A DNA stretch of 64,000 nucleotides, taken from positions 1,389,933 through 1,453,932 of the forward strand of contig JAVGVS010000096.1 in NCBI GenBank assembly GCA_032718565.1, in the 5' to 3' direction. Positions 62,437-64,000 of this stretch are shown here, in pieces; within the stretch, counting starts at the first letter, position 1; every line of letters begins with the position of its first letter. The DNA comes from Distichodus sexfasciatus. Lineage: Eukaryota > Chordata > Actinopteri > Characiformes > Distichodontidae. The position numbers and the translations under genes are program-made. The notes beneath the pieces are model-generated. The model did not search any database. It worked only from the letters and a program-made list of their open reading frames with translations, and had not been told where the DNA came from.

Positions 62437-64000
62437 GTGAGTCGCCGAAATGAGACACCATTCTTACGTAAATGCTAGAACCTTTGAACGTAAGGGAGAC
62501 ACTTTCGTTTTTATAATCGGACGAACAAGTTCCAGCTTAAGCTTTTTTTTTTAAGGCTGACGCTACAATTAAACTATTCTTACATCTCCACCTTTGGGCG
62601 TATAGTGCACGCGGCGTTTTCCCTTGGTGATCACGAGGTCCTTAATAAACGCTTTCGGAAGATGTTAGCAAACGTTACAATACACGCCATGAACTGTGTT
62701 GTGGTTATTATTATTGTTGTTGTAGATATGCTGCCGGTTGACTTTAGTGCTAAGTCTTTCAGCCGGCTAAATCGATGTTTAACGTGTTCTCGAAGCACCG
62801 TTATGTAAAGGGCTAAGCTTATAGGGAGCTAAAGCGACGTCACAGGGTAACGTACCACAGGCCAGCAGCGAGTTAGGTACAACCAGCACCCTAACTCTTA
62901 CACGTTGAAAAATATAATAATAATAATCATCATCATCATCGTCATAATCATAATAATAAATTGGAACTTTCCCGCAGTTAAAGTGGACCGTTATTTAGTA
63001 CTTAATGCTCGAACCGATCGTACCTGTCGGTTAGTAGCCACATATCGAATAACTTATGATGATGATCATGGTCTGGACAACGGCGCAGATCGTTTTCGAC
63101 TAAAATGCCCTAATGCTAATAACTATTTTCCATCGGTCATGTTTTTTTATTAACATCTACAACGGCAGTACAATCCACAAAGACTGCTGCTTCTTTTTAA
63201 ACAAGTTATTAATTTATTTTAAGTTTTTCATTACCCAGACGTGCAGAACTGAGATTTCGTGTTGTCATTTGCCTGGTTCAATTCACCATTAATTGGTTTA
63301 CAGCTTGTTTTAATAAAGTTATTAGTGTTGTAGCTTATGTATACAGTGCTGGTCACGTAGCACTGTGGCTTGCACCGGACGACCGTCGTCATTTTGAGGA
63401 AAACCTCTAGCAGCACTCTTACAGTATGAATTCTTTAGATTGGAGGCGTTTAGTCCGCTAATCTACAGGCGACAATAAAAAGTGGCTTACAATAACCATT
63501 ATCTTTTTATTACACCTTTTTATGACGTTTGTGTGTTTGCTTTGGGGATAAGGGGAGAGCGATATCTATTTATGGCTGATGCTTAAATACAGTAGAAGTT
63601 TATTATTTTGCCCTATGGTCGTAGGCTTTGTAAGACTGTCAGATTGTCACATCAAGAGAAGTTTTCCATTTCCTAAATAAGTATTTCTGTCCCAGTGTTT
63701 GGTCTGATCACTTGACATAATTTTCTTCTTGAAATAGTGATCTCTGAAGCCATTTAAAATCATGTGGCTCTTCAGTTAATTTGGTACATGGAAAGCTGCC
63801 TTGTGTCGCTAAGCCTGTGCACAGAGGTCATGCTCTTGTTCTGACTGAATGATTTATGTTGTTTGGCCTGCGGACAAGACCAAGGATGGGTTAAATGAGG
63901 AAAATGTATAAAGGTTTAATGTGGAAAAAGTGCAGCCATACTCATTTTAAAAATGGGAGCAAAACAGAATCAAAACCAATTAACCAGAAATTTTAGAGCT
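62437..64000 (+). other. DEGS1 intron 1 (partial)
   Basis: No second exon is recognisable before the window ends. A trinucleotide run (ATA/ATC) spans about 62914-62960. The DNA near 62600-62900 stays moderately CpG-rich, then becomes AT-rich. Confidence 0.7.

Overview
This is vertebrate nuclear DNA, most likely from a teleost fish. Genes are split into short exons with GT-AG introns, intron and intergenic DNA is AT-rich, CpG-rich stretches mark promoters, and fish-type SINE, hAT, Tc1/mariner and LTR elements are dense. Species cannot be named from the sequence.

Layout: (1) 1-19.8 kb, + strand: the last eight coding exons of EYS (eyes shut homolog), 790 codons plus stop, with alternating EGF-like and laminin-G domains. 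The 5' part of the gene lies outside the window. (2) 21.4-34.2 kb, - strand: a complete PHF3-type gene. Its 15 coding exons join in frame to 1713 codons and carry an N-terminal conserved block, a PHD finger, a TFIIS-like central domain, a SPOC domain and a Pro-rich/RS-rich tail. A CpG-rich stretch at 37.4-37.9 kb is its likely promoter. EYS and PHF3 converge tail to tail. (3) 37.9-53.2 kb: a gene-free, repeat-filled block. It holds a decayed, intron-containing integrase plus Ulp1-like protease plus PHD-like gene of Ginger type, split by a chromodomain Ty3/gypsy element; then a ~62 bp satellite, a large inverted repeat and a dead Tc1 element. (4) 53.3-58.6 kb, + strand: FBXO28, five exons, 371 codons, apparently complete. 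(5) 62.36-62.44 kb, + strand: coding exon 1 of DEGS1; the rest of the gene lies beyond the window.

In human, EYS-PHF3 are convergent neighbours on chromosome 6 and FBXO28-DEGS1 are neighbours on chromosome 1. The window therefore joins two ancestral gene blocks, and the repeat-rich interval between PHF3 and FBXO28 is where they meet. The genes do not form a common pathway: EYS is a secreted photoreceptor matrix protein, PHF3 a nuclear regulator of RNA polymerase II, FBXO28 an SCF ubiquitin-ligase adaptor and DEGS1 a sphingolipid desaturase of the ER.

The strongest hunting result is the Ginger-like integrase/Ulp1/PHD relic at 39.0-45.6 kb, with its in-frame proline-rich 24 bp repeat and the LTR element nested inside one of its exons. 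Splice sites were read by eye from consensus and phase. The joined EYS, PHF3 and FBXO28 reading frames are all multiples of three, which supports them.
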